A stretch of 64,000 bases of DNA from Schaedlerella arabinosiphila (GTDB lineage: Bacteria > Bacillota > Clostridia > Lachnospirales > Lachnospiraceae). The stretch is from the NCBI RefSeq assembly GCF_003885045.1, contig NZ_RHJS01000002.1, forward strand, positions 1,922,001 through 1,986,000, read 5' to 3'. The position numbers were made by a program, and so were the translations under genes. The notes beneath the pieces were generated by a model that searched no databases, was not told the origin of the DNA, and saw only the letters and a list, made by a program, of their open reading frames with translations. Shown here in pieces: positions 8,583 through 17,053 of the stretch. Position 1 is the first letter of the stretch. Each line of letters opens with the position of its first letter.

Positions 8583-8783
8583 ATGAAAATTGATATCCCA
8601 GTTTGGAAAAAATATACATTATCCATCGAGGAAGCGGCTGAATATTTCCGAATCGGACGGTCACGACTTCGCGAAATTGCATCTGAAAACCCGGATGCCG
8701 ATTTTATTCTCTCCAACGGCAACCGTATTCAAATCAAACGCAAAAAATTTGAAGAATTTATCGACAATGCTTCCGTTATTTAG
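8583..8783 (+). CDS. xis: Tn916-type excisionase
   Basis: A 66-residue winged-helix DNA-binding protein very similar to Tn916 Xis: IPVWKKYTLSIEEAAEYFRIG at the start (compare [21 protein letters not shown] in Tn916) and NGNRIQIKRKKFEEFID at the end. It binds the element ends and directs the integrase toward excision. The ATG follows GAAAGGAGAAAATTT. It lies between the ATPase gene and the integrase, the usual Tn916 order. Confidence 0.92.
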   Translation: MKIDIPVWKKYTLSIEEAAEYFRIGRSRLREIASENPDADFILSNGNRIQIKRKKFEEFIDNASVI

Positions 8784-8904
8784 AAAAAATAAATTGGGGT
8801 AGAACAATTAATAAGAGCTTTTAAAATAGCTTCGGTACATCAATATGCCGAAGCTATATTCGGCCAAATTACAATAATTTGATCAATAGAAAGGTTTAAA
8901 TGAT

Positions 8905-10101
8905 ATGAGTGAAAAAAGACGAGATAAACGTGGAAGAATATTACGAAATGGAGAGATACAAACAGAAGATGGACGCTATAGATATAAATACATAGACCTA
9001 TTTGGAGAAACAAAATATGTCTATTCATGGCGTCTGGATAAAAACGACAGGATGCCTGCAGGTAAAAAGCCGGAACCATCTCTGCGTGAAAAAGAAAAAC
9101 AGATAGCCGCTGATCTTTTTGATAAGATTATACCTGACGGAGGAGGTCTGACGGTTACTGAACTGGTTGAAAAGTATACTTCATTAAAGACAGGGGTACG
9201 CCCTTCTACAAGGGCAAATTACAAGACGGTTATCAATATGCTCAAAAAGGAGAATTTCGGCAGAGAACGGATTGACCGTGTGAGAATTTCTGATGCTAAA
9301 CTGTGGTTAATACAGCTCCAAAAAAATGGACGTGGATTTAGCACAATCCGCACTATCAGAGGTATATTAAGACCTGCCTTCCAAATGGCAATGGACGATG
9401 ATTTAATCCGTAAGAATCCGTTCAGCTTTGAGCTTGCAACAGTTATTTATAATGATAGTATTACAAGAGAGGCCCTTACCAGAGAAGATGAACGGAACTT
9501 TTTAAAATTTGTAAAGGAGGATTCCCACTTCAAAAAGTATTATGAAGGTATTTATATTCTCTTTAATACAGGGCTTCGTATCTCGGAATTTGTGGGACTT
9601 ACAAGGGCAGATATAGATTTTAAGAATATGAAAATCAACGTAGATCATCAATTGCAGCGATATGCAAAAATCGGATATCGAATCGAGAAACCCAAGACAG
9701 AAAGCGGTATTCGTCAGGTTCCAATGACACAGGAAGTAGCAGATTGTTTCCGGAAGATTTTTAAATCCAGAAAATACCCAAAAGTGGAACCAATGATTGA
9801 TGGGTATTCAGGTTTCCTTTATCTGGACAAGAACGGAATGCCGACAGTTGCATTACATTGGGACAAATATTTTCAGCATATTTGTCAGAAATATAATCAG
9901 ATTTATAGGAATCAGATGCCTAAAGTAACACCCCATGTATGCCGACATACATTTTGTAGTAGAATGGCGGCGGCAAGGATGAATCCCAAAACGCTTCAAT
10001 ATATTATGGGACACAGTGATATCAGTGTGACGCTGAATACATATACGCATCTTGGATTTGAAGACGCCATTGAAGAAATGCGCAGGATAACCGGTAACTG
10101 A
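8905..10101 (+). CDS. int: Tn916-family tyrosine integrase
   Basis: A 398-residue integrase, close in length to Tn916 Int (405). It has the N-terminal arm-binding domain (MSEKRRDKRGRILRNGE, then DGRYRYKYIDLFGE), a core-binding SAM-like domain (about 80-170) and a catalytic domain. Catalytic residues visible are Arg in NTGLRISEF, His-x-x-Arg in PHVCRHTF, His in MGHSD and the nucleophilic Tyr in NTYTH near the C terminus. It recombines the element ends with the chromosome, assisted by the excisionase encoded 121 bases upstream. Confidence 0.95.
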   Translation: MSEKRRDKRGRILRNGEIQTEDGRYRYKYIDLFGETKYVYSWRLDKNDRMPAGKKPEPSLREKEKQIAADLFDKIIPDGGGLTVTELVEKYTSLKTGVRPSTRANYKTVINMLKKENFGRERIDRVRISDAKLWLIQLQKNGRGFSTIRTIRGILRPAFQMAMDDDLIRKNPFSFELATVIYNDSITREALTREDERNFLKFVKEDSHFKKYYEGIYILFNTGLRISEFVGLTRADIDFKNMKINVDHQLQRYAKIGYRIEKPKTESGIRQVPMTQEVADCFRKIFKSRKYPKVEPMIDGYSGFLYLDKNGMPTVALHWDKYFQHICQKYNQIYRNQMPKVTPHVCRHTFCSRMAAARMNPKTLQYIMGHSDISVTLNTYTHLGFEDAIEEMRRITGN

Positions 10102-10133
10102 AAAGATGTGTAATGTATCAGTAAAAATACTTT

Positions 10134-10172
10134 GGGTGCAAACTGACTTGATTTACACCCAGATTTGCACCT
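10134..10172. repeat. Inverted repeats at the integrase end of the element
   Basis: GGTGCAAA (10135-10142) pairs with TTTGCACC (10164-10171), with a related GTAAATC/GATTTAC sequence between them. The position, just after int, suits integrase or excisionase binding sites at the element terminus. The crossover is probably in the AT-rich sequence near 10175-10200, but no second att copy is visible. Confidence 0.45.
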
Positions 10173-10289
10173 TAGAGTAAAAAAATATACTATATTACAG
10201 TAACTTCTAAAAAGAAAGTAATATTATATAAAATACCAAAATCCCCGTAAAACCGCCATTTATGAGCATACATCAAAAAAAGAAAGGAT

Positions 10290-10763
10290 ATGAAAAAGAT
10301 GATCAAAATACTATTTGTCTGCCACGGCAACATCTGCCGTTCCCCAATGGCAGAATTTGTAATGAAGGATATGGTAAAAAAAGCCGGTGCCGAAAAGGAC
10401 TTTTTTATTGCGTCCGCCGCCACCAGCACGGAGGAGATCGGAAATCCGGTGCACCATGGCACCAGGCGGAAGCTGCAGCAATTCGGAATCTCCACGGAGG
10501 GTAAATATGCCGTACAGCTTCGGAAAGACGATTATGAAAAATATGACTATCTGATCGGGATGGAACAGATGAATATCCGGAATATGCTGCGGATCTTGAG
10601 AAACGATCCCGAGCATAAGGTGTCCAGGCTGCTGGATTTCACTGACCGTCCCAGGGACATTGCAGATCCCTGGTATACCGGCAATTTTGACGTCACCTAC
10701 GAGGACATTTTAGAAGGCTGTGAAGCGCTCCTGCAGGACTGCTGGCTGCGGCTGCGCTCCTAG
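10290..10763 (+). CDS. Low-molecular-weight protein tyrosine phosphatase
   Basis: A 157-residue cytoplasmic phosphatase. The CX5R active-site loop is at residues 11-17 (C-HGNIC-R) followed by SPMAEF, and the general acid Asp126 lies in DPWYTG. It hydrolyses phosphotyrosine or acts on low-molecular-weight phosphorylated substrates; partners are unknown. The ATG follows AAGAAAGGAT. This is the first chromosomal gene after the integrated element. Its TAG stop overlaps the left inverted repeat of the miniature element at 10760, so the natural C terminus may have been changed slightly. Confidence 0.93.
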   Translation: MKKMIKILFVCHGNICRSPMAEFVMKDMVKKAGAEKDFFIASAATSTEEIGNPVHHGTRRKLQQFGISTEGKYAVQLRKDDYEKYDYLIGMEQMNIRNMLRILRNDPEHKVSRLLDFTDRPRDIADPWYTGNFDVTYEDILEGCEALLQDCWLRLRS

Positions 10764-10924
10764 TACAGCATTGCGTAATTAACGGTGAATACTGCACCTG
10801 CTATTTCTGCCAGCACTGCGTTGTCGTCAATCAACGATGCCACCGCATCGCCTCTTTCCTCCGCCTTGTCCTGACAAAAATATCAGGCACATTATTCACC
10901 ATTATATACGCAATGCTGTACTAG
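10760..10924. mobile_element. MITE-like element with 32-bp terminal inverted repeats
   Basis: The left end, starting CTAGTACAGCATTGCGTA at 10760, and the right end, ending TACGCAATGCTGTACTAG at 10924, are inverted copies over 32 bp with about three mismatches. The 165-bp unit contains no gene. The TA at each tip fits TA-targeting transposases of the IS630/mariner type, though no transposase is present. It abuts the phosphatase gene and supplies its stop codon. Confidence 0.65.
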
Positions 10925-10949
10925 TGTACCGCCTGCCCCCGACCGCACT

Positions 10950-10984
10950 GCACTTTAGAATCCGAACCCCGGACTCTAAAGTGC
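10950..10984 (-). terminator. Hairpin at the end of the J-domain gene
   Basis: GCACTTTAGA (10950-10959) pairs with TCTAAAGTGC (10975-10984), extended inward by TCCG/CGGA. It contains the stop codon of the J-domain gene. No T-run follows on either strand, so termination may be inefficient; it may instead stabilise the mRNA end. Confidence 0.45.
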
Positions 10985-11680
10985 ATAACTCAGCAGTCTT
11001 TTCAGATTGTGATGGAACTGCCGGTTCTGGGATTTCAGGCGCAGCCGTTCCGTCCCTGATTTATCTTTGTTGATATGGGCGTCATACTGGGCAAACAGCG
11101 TATGATAATTGGCATTCCGGTTGTTTCCCCAGTGGACCATCACCCAGTTCATGGCCTCCGCATTCCAGTAGTCCACCGGAATCTCCGCGTTTTTTAAAAC
11201 CGTCGTGTACTCCAGCGCCTCCTGGCAGAGCTCGTCCATCTGTGTGAGCAGTTCCTTTTCCAGGCGGCTGCTTTTTCCAAACTTTTCCAAAATCCTTGCG
11301 GATAGGTTTTTCCGCTTTGATTCCCGCTCTAAGAGCCAGGAGCTTCTTTTTACCGTCTCCTGCAGCTTTAAAGCGGCATTCCAGCAGGATACAAAGGAAA
11401 GCGATTCCTCCGTCTCTTCTGTCTCCTCCACGGTAAATGTGCGGAATACCCGGCCCTTCCCTCCGCCCAGCTTACGGTCATATGCCTTCCGCTTTTCCGG
11501 ATTGGAGAGCACCCGGTATGCTTCGAGAATCTCCTGCATTTCTTTCGTTGTATCTATATCGTTGTGCATATTGGCATCGGGATGATAGATTTTTGCCAAA
11601 GCATTTTTTGCATTTGTGATTTCTTCCTGGGTTGCTTCCCTGGAAACTCCAAGAACATGATAATATGTACGGCCTGACAT
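10976..11680 (-). CDS. J-domain (DnaJ-like) protein
   Basis: The start used is ATG 11680, behind GGAGGACTCCA, giving 234 residues; an upstream in-frame ATG at 11701 lacks a ribosome binding site. The first 65 residues are a J domain with the essential HPD tripeptide at 33-35 (IYHPDAN), which stimulates Hsp70 ATPase. The rest has no glycine/phenylalanine linker, zinc-finger or DnaJ C-terminal domains, so it is a specialised co-chaperone, not DnaJ. The C-terminal part is helical with conserved-looking Trp and His residues (VDYWNAEAMNWVMVHWGNN). Its client is unknown. Confidence 0.85.
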   Translation of the reverse strand: MSGRTYYHVLGVSREATQEEITNAKNALAKIYHPDANMHNDIDTTKEMQEILEAYRVLSNPEKRKAYDRKLGGGKGRVFRTFTVEETEETEESLSFVSCWNAALKLQETVKRSSWLLERESKRKNLSARILEKFGKSSRLEKELLTQMDELCQEALEYTTVLKNAEIPVDYWNAEAMNWVMVHWGNNRNANYHTLFAQYDAHINKDKSGTERLRLKSQNRQFHHNLKRLLSYAL

Positions 11681-11859
11681 TGGAGTCCTCCTTATAATCA
11701 ATCATGTCCCGGCAGAATCCGCCCGCCGGGCCATCAAAATAATATTACGCCACCAGAAAAGAAAAATCAAGACGGATTCCGTTTTTTGTAAAAAATTCTA
11801 GCCGGATTCCCGCCCTGTCACTGTATTGGCCGGATTCCCGCCCCGTCACTGTTATTGGC

Positions 11860-11902
11860 CGGATGCCGTGCAGCGAGTGCAGGACACCTTGTAAACAGTA
11901 AC
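11860..11902 (+). repeat. 43-bp intergenic repeat, copy 1
   Basis: The sequence CGGATGCCGTGCAGC followed by AGTGCA, GACACC and AACAGTA matches the reverse complement of 18437-18479 at about 38 of 43 positions. The preceding bases (11790-11860) hold two tandem copies of GGCCGGATTCCCGCC. It looks like a REP-type intergenic element. Confidence 0.65.
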
Positions 11903-11908
11903 GGAAGG

Positions 11909-12883
11909 TCACCTGTACTCTCCCACTCCCATATACCGTTCCAGATATGCATTCAGTTTTTCCATATATACCGCAAACATCCGGTTGTCATTCTGCAGGC
12001 CGTGTCCGGAATGCGGAAATTCAATATAGTCATGGGGCACCTGATTTTGTTCCAGCGCGTTGATCAGATGCTTTGCCGAGCCGAAGGGACATACCTTGTC
12101 ATATGCTCCATAAGCGCACAGTGTGGGCACCGAATTTTTATCCACCCACATATAGGCAGAAATATCCCTGACTTCCTCATCGTAGTCGTTTTCCCGGATC
12201 ATTTCCTCTGTAATGGTTCTGCCTGACATCACGCTGAACAGTTTCGCGGCCGCTTCCGGGCTTCGATCCAGGCCGTAGGGGGCCCAGTCCTCATGATGAA
12301 AGCTTGCCGGTCCCACCATCTCAAACACCATTTTCACAGGAATCGGGGATGTATCCGCATCCCGGTAGGCATAGAGCAGGGCGAGGCAGCCTCCCGCCGA
12401 GCCTCCCGATACCGCCATTCGCTCTAGCGGGTAGCCGAGCTTTTCGGCCTCCTTTTTGACTGCCGGAATACTCGCCTTGATTTCCTGGGACTGTGTGTAA
12501 ATATTGGCCTGCGGATGATCGGCGCCGAACAGCGTATAGTTGATCCCGGCAGCCACATACCCCATGGAACAGAACCGTTTCAGCATATCCGCGTCGTCGC
12601 TTTTGTCCCCGGAAGTAAAACCTCCGGCATGCAGGTAGACCACCAGCCCATAGCTCTTCCTGCTGTTGTCCGCCGGGACATAGAGGTCAAATTTATTTGC
12701 CTCCCCCTCGCCGTAGGGAAGGTCCGTATATATGTTTCCCATGTCGTCATTCCATGCGACGGCGTACTTTTTCGCCAGAGGATTACAGAAAAGTTTCAGA
12801 ACCGCAGATGCCGTAAACGCCGTGACAAACGCTGCAGCATAGATCCATCCCCACATCATCCTTCCCTTCTCTCCCTTTTTCAT
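11909..12883 (-). CDS. Membrane-anchored alpha/beta hydrolase (acetyl-esterase type)
   Basis: ATG 12883 is preferred because GGAGGAAATTTCCT precedes it; the longer frame to 13015 overlaps another small gene. The product has 324 residues: an N-terminal membrane anchor (about 9-31), then an esterase/lipase domain. The oxyanion motif is HAGG (85-88), the nucleophile Ser162 is in SGGSAGG, Asp262 in GAYDK and His294 in HSGHG. This is the hormone-sensitive-lipase/BD-FAE-like group; the substrate is unknown, probably a short-chain ester. Its ATG overlaps the stop of the small membrane protein upstream, and both are divergent from a TetR regulator. Confidence 0.88.
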   Translation of the reverse strand: MKKGEKGRMMWGWIYAAAFVTAFTASAVLKLFCNPLAKKYAVAWNDDMGNIYTDLPYGEGEANKFDLYVPADNSRKSYGLVVYLHAGGFTSGDKSDDADMLKRFCSMGYVAAGINYTLFGADHPQANIYTQSQEIKASIPAVKKEAEKLGYPLERMAVSGGSAGGCLALLYAYRDADTSPIPVKMVFEMVGPASFHHEDWAPYGLDRSPEAAAKLFSVMSGRTITEEMIRENDYDEEVRDISAYMWVDKNSVPTLCAYGAYDKVCPFGSAKHLINALEQNQVPHDYIEFPHSGHGLQNDNRMFAVYMEKLNAYLERYMGVGEYR

Positions 12884-13008
12884 AGGAAATTTCCTCCAAA
12901 CAAACTGCCGCCCAGCAGGAAGTTCATAGCAGCCCGTACTGCCAGACGCCCCAGAACCGCGCCCGCGATGATCACCAGGATCAGAATAATCCCACGTTTT
13001 TGTGTCAT
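12880..13008 (-). CDS. 42-residue single-span membrane protein
   Basis: ATG 13008 follows GGAGAGGAGATTTGAAAA. The peptide begins MTQKRGIILILVIIAGAVLG, one membrane helix, and continues with a short basic segment and a Gly-rich tail (LLGGSLFGGNFL). Its TGA overlaps the ATG of the esterase in an ATGA arrangement, and the ribosome binding site of the esterase lies inside its last codons, a sign of translational coupling. It is a well-supported small gene of unknown function, perhaps a partner of the membrane esterase. Confidence 0.6.
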   Translation of the reverse strand: MTQKRGIILILVIIAGAVLGRLAVRAAMNFLLGGSLFGGNFL

Positions 13009-13106
13009 TTTTCAAATCTCCTCTCCAAATTGCAGTTCGCGGTCGGTCAGGCCGCTTATCGCTGCCCGCAGCATATGTCTTGACAATATGCCGGAACTGT
13101 ACTAAA

Positions 13107-13136
13107 CTATCGGTGATACAATTGTTTCATCGATAG
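13107..13136. promoter_or_regulatory. 30-bp near-perfect palindrome, probable TetR operator
   Basis: The half-sites CTATCGGTGATACAA and TTGTTTCATCGATAG are mirror images at 13 of 15 positions. It lies in the divergent gap between the membrane esterase unit and the TetR-type gene. A second ATACAAT/ATTGTAT pair (13116-13122 and 13138-13144) overlaps it. The arrangement fits autoregulation and control of both directions by the TetR protein. Confidence 0.7.
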
Positions 13137-13180
13137 CATTGTATCTTCAGATTACTCGATTGTCAACAGGGGGAGAACAA

Positions 13181-13714
13181 ATGAGACAGACTCCGCAAAA
13201 TGTATCACCAATGAGCAACGAAGGGAGAAATTCCTATGTGATCCGGCATCTGACAAACTCGCTCCTCGAGCTGCTCGCCGTCAAGCCGATGGGAGCCGTT
13301 TCCGTCAGCGAATTATGCAGCCATGCCGGCGTCGGCAGGGCGTCCTTCTACCGCAATTTTGACAGCAAGGAAGGGATTTTAAAGGCATACGTCCGGCAAA
13401 TATTCCGCGCCTGTATAGATGCATGCGAAAAGAGCCCGGACCGTTCCCTGCATGAAATGATCCGCATCCTTTTTTTACATTATGAAGAATACCGGGATTT
13501 TTACAGTCTTCTGAATCGAAGAAACCTGGTCGGACTGCTGAAAGACGTGATTATGGAGCTCTGCGGCCCAAAGCCGGAATATTTTGCGCCGGAAGCCTAC
13601 GCCGCCGCTTTTGCCGCGTACAGCCTATACGGCTGGTCTGAGGTATGGTTCCAGAGAGGGATGCTGGAATCCCCGGAAGAAATGGCAAACCTGTTTAAAA
13701 ACCAGGGACTCTAA
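13181..13714 (+). CDS. TetR/AcrR-family transcriptional regulator
   Basis: The start is ATG 13181 behind GGGGGAGAACAA; an earlier in-frame ATG (13139) lies inside the operator region. The product has 177 residues. The N-terminal helix-turn-helix (about 38-58) contains VSVSELCSHAGVGRASFYRNF, the classic TetR DNA-binding pattern, and the C-terminal half is a helical ligand or dimer domain with several aromatic residues. It probably represses the divergent small protein-esterase pair and itself through the 30-bp palindrome. The inducer is unknown. Confidence 0.88.
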   Translation: MRQTPQNVSPMSNEGRNSYVIRHLTNSLLELLAVKPMGAVSVSELCSHAGVGRASFYRNFDSKEGILKAYVRQIFRACIDACEKSPDRSLHEMIRILFLHYEEYRDFYSLLNRRNLVGLLKDVIMELCGPKPEYFAPEAYAAAFAAYSLYGWSEVWFQRGMLESPEEMANLFKNQGL

Positions 13715-13715
13715 A

Positions 13716-13753
13716 AAAGCCGGCAGGTGAAATAATCCTTACCTGCCGGCTTT
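13716..13753. terminator. Bidirectional terminator
   Basis: AAAGCCGGCAGGT (13716-13728) pairs perfectly with ACCTGCCGGCTTT (13741-13753). It lies between the converging TetR and chemotaxis receptor genes and can serve both. Confidence 0.88.
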
Positions 13754-13789
13754 GGCTGCTGTGATCCTTTTTATGATCCTCTGTATTTT

Positions 13790-15472
13790 TTAATAACGGC
13801 GCAGCCGGAACTTCTGTACCGAAGCTTTCAGGTCATGTGCCTGTTCCAGCAATTCCGACGCGGAAGAAGCCGATTTTTCTGCCGTTGCGGCATTGGTCTG
13901 CACCACATTCGAGATCTGTTCCATCCCCTGGGTCAGCTGACGCAGGGCCTCCACCTGCTGTACCGCGGATTCCGCGATCCGCTCCACCAGCTCCGTAGAC
14001 CTGCGCGCGCCGGAAACGCCTGCCGAAAGGGCTTCCGTCGTATCCGCCGAGAGGGCGGTTCCCTCCTTCACCAGCTTGATCGACTCTTCGATCAATGACG
14101 TAATATTCTGGGCAGCCTCCGAGCTCTTATTGGCCAGGCTCTGCACCTCATCTGCCACCACTGCAAATCCCTTTCCTGTCTCACCGGCCCGTGCCGCCTC
14201 CACAGCCGCATTCAGCGCCAGAATATTGGTCTGGAAAGAAATGTCCTCAATGGTCTTGATAATTCCGCCGATTTCGGAAGAAGATTTTGAAATATCCTCC
14301 ATTGCCCTGGTCAGCTCTTCCATCTTTGCATTGCACAGCTCCAACTGCCGGGCCGCGTCCATGGAACTCTTCCGGGCATGGTCTGCATCTGCTGAAGAAT
14401 TGTCCACCTGTCCCGACAGTTCCTGGATATTGGCCGTCAGCTCCTCCACCGCGGAAGCCTGATCCATGGCCCCCCTGGAAAGGATCTGCGCACCGTCCGC
14501 CACCTGTTCCGATTCCGATGTTACCCGCTCTGCCGACTGGTTGATCTGGGAAAGTGCTGAGTTGAGCGCTTCTAAAATCTGGCGCATGGCCTTCTGGATC
14601 GGCTGGAATTCTCCCCGGTAATCGTCGCCGATCACCACATCCATATTGCCCTGTGCCATCTGGGCCAGCTTGGCGTCAATATCGTTGATATATTTTTTTA
14701 ATTCCTGCTTCGTCTCATGAATGGACTGCACCAGCATCCCGATCTCCGAGGTATCCGGCTCCAATGTAAATTCCGCCGAAAGATTTCCGCAGGAAATCTC
14801 CCGCATCTGATCCCTGACCGCAATAACAGGCTTTAAGACCCGCTTCCTGGTCACCGTCTGGTTGGTGATCTGGAATACCCCTACCAATAACATGGCCAGA
14901 ATCATGAAAAGCCTGATAAAAGCCTCCTTTTTTCCCAGGCCGCTGACCGCATTGCCGGTCCGTTCATCCAGAGCCGATAAAAACTGCTCCTTCAAAGAAT
15001 TGATCTTCCCGATGGCCGTGCTGTATTCCGCTCCATAGACATAATCCAGCGCGTCTTCCAGATTCCCGTCCTGCACCTGGTTCATCGCCTCTTCCTCCAG
15101 AGGAACCAGTTCATTGGACAGGGCGGACATCTCGTCGATCATCGCCTGCTCCTGCTCGGTGATCCCGATCTCCTGCATGGCTTCGACCCCCTGGTCCCGG
15201 TTTTTCAGAGTATTGATCTCATTCCAGTAATTGTCATAATGCTCCTTCTCCCCGGTTGACGCGAATGCGCGCACCTCATTGGTCAGATAGGACGACCCGT
15301 TCATAAAACGGTTCGCGTTGTATGTAAGATTAAACCGATCCTCATTCGCCTGATCCAGCTGATCACTCACACTCCCGTATACAAATAAAAGAATGATCAG
15401 GACAACAAGGGCAAAAATAGACCCGCCGTTCAGGATCATGGTCAACGTGGACTGGTTCATAGATTTTTTCAT
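13790..15472 (-). CDS. Methyl-accepting chemotaxis protein
   Basis: The start is ATG 15472 after GGGGAGGAGAG; upstream codons to 15532 are unlikely. The 560-residue receptor has a first membrane helix (about 12-32), a helical extracellular domain of about 150 residues resembling four-helix-bundle sensors, a second membrane helix (about 185-205), a HAMP linker, and a long cytoplasmic coiled coil. The signalling tip [21 protein letters not shown] with [10 protein letters not shown] is the conserved CheA/CheW-binding hairpin. No other chemotaxis gene is nearby. The ligand cannot be read from the sequence. Confidence 0.94.
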   Translation of the reverse strand: MKKSMNQSTLTMILNGGSIFALVVLIILLFVYGSVSDQLDQANEDRFNLTYNANRFMNGSSYLTNEVRAFASTGEKEHYDNYWNEINTLKNRDQGVEAMQEIGITEQEQAMIDEMSALSNELVPLEEEAMNQVQDGNLEDALDYVYGAEYSTAIGKINSLKEQFLSALDERTGNAVSGLGKKEAFIRLFMILAMLLVGVFQITNQTVTRKRVLKPVIAVRDQMREISCGNLSAEFTLEPDTSEIGMLVQSIHETKQELKKYINDIDAKLAQMAQGNMDVVIGDDYRGEFQPIQKAMRQILEALNSALSQINQSAERVTSESEQVADGAQILSRGAMDQASAVEELTANIQELSGQVDNSSADADHARKSSMDAARQLELCNAKMEELTRAMEDISKSSSEIGGIIKTIEDISFQTNILALNAAVEAARAGETGKGFAVVADEVQSLANKSSEAAQNITSLIEESIKLVKEGTALSADTTEALSAGVSGARRSTELVERIAESAVQQVEALRQLTQGMEQISNVVQTNAATAEKSASSASELLEQAHDLKASVQKFRLRRY

Positions 15473-15544
15473 TGCGATCTCTCCTCCCCTTAGAACCTGC
15501 TGCTTTTTGTTGCATAACCCCATGTTCTGCAACCCAACAATGCT

Positions 15545-15573
15545 ATTTTACATAAAATCCGATAAAATTTCAA
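15545..15573 (-). promoter_or_regulatory. Promoter of the chemotaxis receptor gene
   Basis: On the minus strand TTGAAA (15573-15568), a 17-base spacer and TAAAAT (15550-15545). A housekeeping-type promoter about 70 bases from the start codon. It does not look like a SigD promoter. Confidence 0.65.
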
Positions 15574-15686
15574 TAGAATATCGCATATTCCTGTGATAAA
15601 CTTAATATAAACGCGAAGCGGTTTGAAAAAGCCCCAAAATACGTTCACGGCCCGTCCCAAAAAATCCAAGGAGGCAGACTATTGCA

Positions 15687-17045
15687 ATGGAACAGATGAC
15701 ATTATTTGATAACCGAAAAGAAAACGCGCCCCTGGCCAGCCGTCTCAGGCCCGCATCCCTGTCGGATTTTGTGGGCCAGAAGCACCTCTTGGGCCCCGGC
15801 AGGATGCTGCGGCAGCTCATCGAACGGGACCAGATCTCCTCCATGATCTTCTGGGGGCCTCCCGGTGTGGGCAAGACCACCCTTGCCAGCATCATCGCCG
15901 GACGGACCAAAGCCGATTTCATCAATTTCAGCGCCGTGACCAGCGGCATCAAGGAGATCAAAGAGGTCATGAACCAGGCGGAGCAAAGCCGGCGCATGGG
16001 GCTTCGCACCGTCCTGTTCGTGGACGAGATCCATCGGTTCAACAAGGCCCAGCAGGATGCCTTCCTGCCCTTTGTGGAACGGGGAAGCATCACCCTCATC
16101 GGGGCCACCACGGAAAATCCTTCCTTTGAGGTCAATGCCGCCCTGCTCTCCCGCTGCCGGGTCTTTGTCCTGAAAGCGCTGGAAGAAACCGACCTGGCAG
16201 AGCTGCTTGAAAACGCCTTGAAAAATCCCGCCGGATTCGGCACCCAGAACGTCCGGATTACCCCGGAGCAGATCCGTGCCGTCGCCGCGTTTGCCGACGG
16301 GGACGCAAGAGCCGCCCTCAATACGCTGGAAATGGCGGTTCTGAATGGTGAGATCAGCGCGCAGGGGATCACTGTCACCGCCGAAGGGCTTTCCCAGTGC
16401 ATCAGCCGGAAATCCCTCCTCTACGACAAGAACGGGGAAGAACATTACAACCTCATCTCCGCCCTCCACAAATCCATGCGCAACAGCGATCCCGACGCGG
16501 CCGTTTACTGGATGTGCCGGATGCTTGAAGGGGGCGAGAACCCGCTCTACATTGCCAGACGCCTGATCCGGTTTGCAAGCGAGGACATCGGAATGGCGGA
16601 CAGCCATGCCCTGCAGGTGGCTGTGTCCGTTTACCAGGCATGCCATTTCCTGGGTATGCCCGAATGCGACGTACACCTGACCCATGCCGTCACCTACCTC
16701 TCGCTGGCCCCCAAGTCCAACGCCCTCTACCAGGCCTGCGAATCCTGCAAGCAGGATATCAAAGCCCTGCGTGCCGAGCCGGTCCCCCTGCAGCTTCGCA
16801 ACGCCCCCACAAAGCTGATGAAGGAGCTGAATTACGGAAAAGGCTACGAGTACGCCCACGATACGGAGGAAAAACTGACCCACATGGAATGTATGCCCGA
16901 ATCCCTCCGGGACCGGACCTATTACCACCCTACAGATCAGGGCGAGGAGCGGCAGGCCAGGGAACGTCTGGAACAAATCCGGGACTGGAAGCAGCAGGTC
17001 CCATCATCAGATACTGCGCCCTTTCCGGCAGAGATAAAGGAGTGA
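15687..17045 (+). CDS. rarA: RarA/MgsA AAA+ ATPase (replication-associated recombination protein A)
   Basis: A 452-residue AAA+ protein of the RarA/MgsA/WRNIP1 family, which acts at stalled replication forks with RecA and SSB. Walker A is GPPGVGKTT (57-65, Lys63), Walker B is FVDEIHRFNK (DEIH 113-116), sensor 1 is IGATTENP and the arginine finger region ALLSRC follows. The C-terminal tetramerisation region contains IARRLIRFASEDIGMADS and LMKELNYGKGYEYAHD, typical of the family. The ATG follows AAGGAGGCAGACTATTGCA. The kinase gene downstream starts eight bases after its stop. Confidence 0.95.
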   Translation: MEQMTLFDNRKENAPLASRLRPASLSDFVGQKHLLGPGRMLRQLIERDQISSMIFWGPPGVGKTTLASIIAGRTKADFINFSAVTSGIKEIKEVMNQAEQSRRMGLRTVLFVDEIHRFNKAQQDAFLPFVERGSITLIGATTENPSFEVNAALLSRCRVFVLKALEETDLAELLENALKNPAGFGTQNVRITPEQIRAVAAFADGDARAALNTLEMAVLNGEISAQGITVTAEGLSQCISRKSLLYDKNGEEHYNLISALHKSMRNSDPDAAVYWMCRMLEGGENPLYIARRLIRFASEDIGMADSHALQVAVSVYQACHFLGMPECDVHLTHAVTYLSLAPKSNALYQACESCKQDIKALRAEPVPLQLRNAPTKLMKELNYGKGYEYAHDTEEKLTHMECMPESLRDRTYYHPTDQGEERQARERLEQIRDWKQQVPSSDTAPFPAEIKE

Positions 17046-17053
17046 TCACACTT

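Larger units (their letters stand above)
1..10180 (+). mobile_element. Right part of an integrated element with Tn916-type int/xis
   Basis: All genes run rightward: DUF932 protein, YqaJ nuclease, annealing protein, unknown cargo, DUF927-like ATPase, excisionase, integrase. Integrase and excisionase closely resemble those of Tn916. The right boundary is inferred from the integrase end at 10101, inverted repeats at 10134-10172, and the start of an ordinary chromosomal gene at 10290. The left end lies outside the window, so the direct repeats that would fix the att site cannot be seen. No relaxase or conjugation gene is visible in this part. It may be an integrative mobilizable element or the end of a larger conjugative one. 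Confidence 0.75.

Noticed and set aside
15702..16976. 424-residue open frame on the minus strand opposite rarA
   Set aside because: It is the mirror of a strongly supported AAA+ gene in GC-rich DNA, has no ribosome binding site and no recognisable domain.
16640..17053. N-terminal extension of the sugar kinase frame
   Set aside because: Overlaps rarA completely; the kinase family start and ribosome binding site are at 17054.
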